DNA from: Chloroflexota bacterium
Lineage (GTDB): Bacteria > Chloroflexota > UBA6077 > JACQUR01
Assembly (NCBI GenBank): GCA_016210245.1
Contig: JACQUR010000508.1
Location: forward strand, 1 to 5,665
Direction: 5' to 3'
Length of the DNA stretch: 5,665 nt
This document shows, one piece after another, positions 5,580 through 5,665 of this stretch. The notes beneath the pieces were generated by a model. It was not told the DNA's origin, did not search any database, and worked only from the letters and a program-made list of their open reading frames with translations. Made by a program: the position numbers and the translations under genes. Numbering within the stretch: the stretch's first letter is position 1; every line of letters starts with the position of its first letter.

Positions 5580-5665
5580 GCTACCTCGTCGATAGTGACT
5601 GGATCATCGATGCCCTCGCGGGTATCCCCACGGCTCTGGCGCCTCTCCACCAGCACGCGGCCAGC
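5576..5665 (+). CDS. VapC-type PIN-domain toxin, N-terminal 30 codons only
   Basis: The frame begins at GTG 5576 and runs off the right edge. It reads SYLVDSDWIIDALAGIPTAL after the initiator, which matches the start of VapC PIN-domain ribonucleases: a buried beta strand (YLV) ending in the first catalytic Asp (Asp6), followed by the D-W-I-I-D helix start. VapC toxins cut RNA, commonly tRNA, and are held by a VapB antitoxin encoded directly upstream. GTG is chosen because the protein begins at the family's usual position and no upstream in-frame ATG is present. The remaining 100 or so residues and the other acidic residues are outside the window. It lies divergent from mntA, with 184 bases between the two start codons. 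Confidence 0.75.
   Translation, partial: MSYLVDSDWIIDALAGIPTALAPLHQHAAS

Overview
The window is GC-rich (about 70% in the left four-fifths when counted by eye on sample lines) and reads as a bacterial chromosome. Protein style, purine gene order, in-frame palindromic repeats of a kind common in green non-sulfur bacteria, and HepT/MntA plus VapC toxin genes suggest a thermophilic or environmental member of the Chloroflexota. That assignment is an inference from style, not a proven match.

Bases 1-4504 hold a purine-biosynthesis operon on the minus strand. In transcription order it is guaA (GMP synthase, 4504-2888), a purD-purE fusion (GAR synthetase joined to N5-CAIR mutase, 2883-955), and purB (adenylosuccinate lyase, from 881 off the left edge). 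guaA and purD are 4 bases apart; purDE and purB are separated by a 73-bp gap filled by a perfect 27-bp-arm hairpin. PurD and PurE act early in IMP synthesis. PurB acts both in the main pathway and in the AMP branch, and GuaA ends the GMP branch, so the cluster covers pieces of both branches.

The most unusual feature is the joint between PurD and PurE. The roughly 55-residue linker is encoded by repetitive DNA: four 8-bp tandem units followed by a 107-bp inverted-repeat element with two nested perfect palindromes. No ATG, GTG or TTG lies in frame before the first beta strand of PurE, so PurE appears to be made only as part of the fusion. A second palindrome lies in an extra stretch of about 20 residues inside the PurD domain.

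Bases 4505-4727 form the guaA upstream region. They hold a candidate promoter with three short palindromes around it and a stem-loop in the predicted leader.

Bases 4728-5665 form a less GC-rich toxin-antitoxin patch. A mntA-hepT pair (nucleotidyltransferase antitoxin and HEPN RNase toxin, overlapping genes) lies on the minus strand. The first 30 codons of a VapC-type PIN toxin lie on the plus strand at the right edge; the short frame in front of it may be a broken antitoxin.
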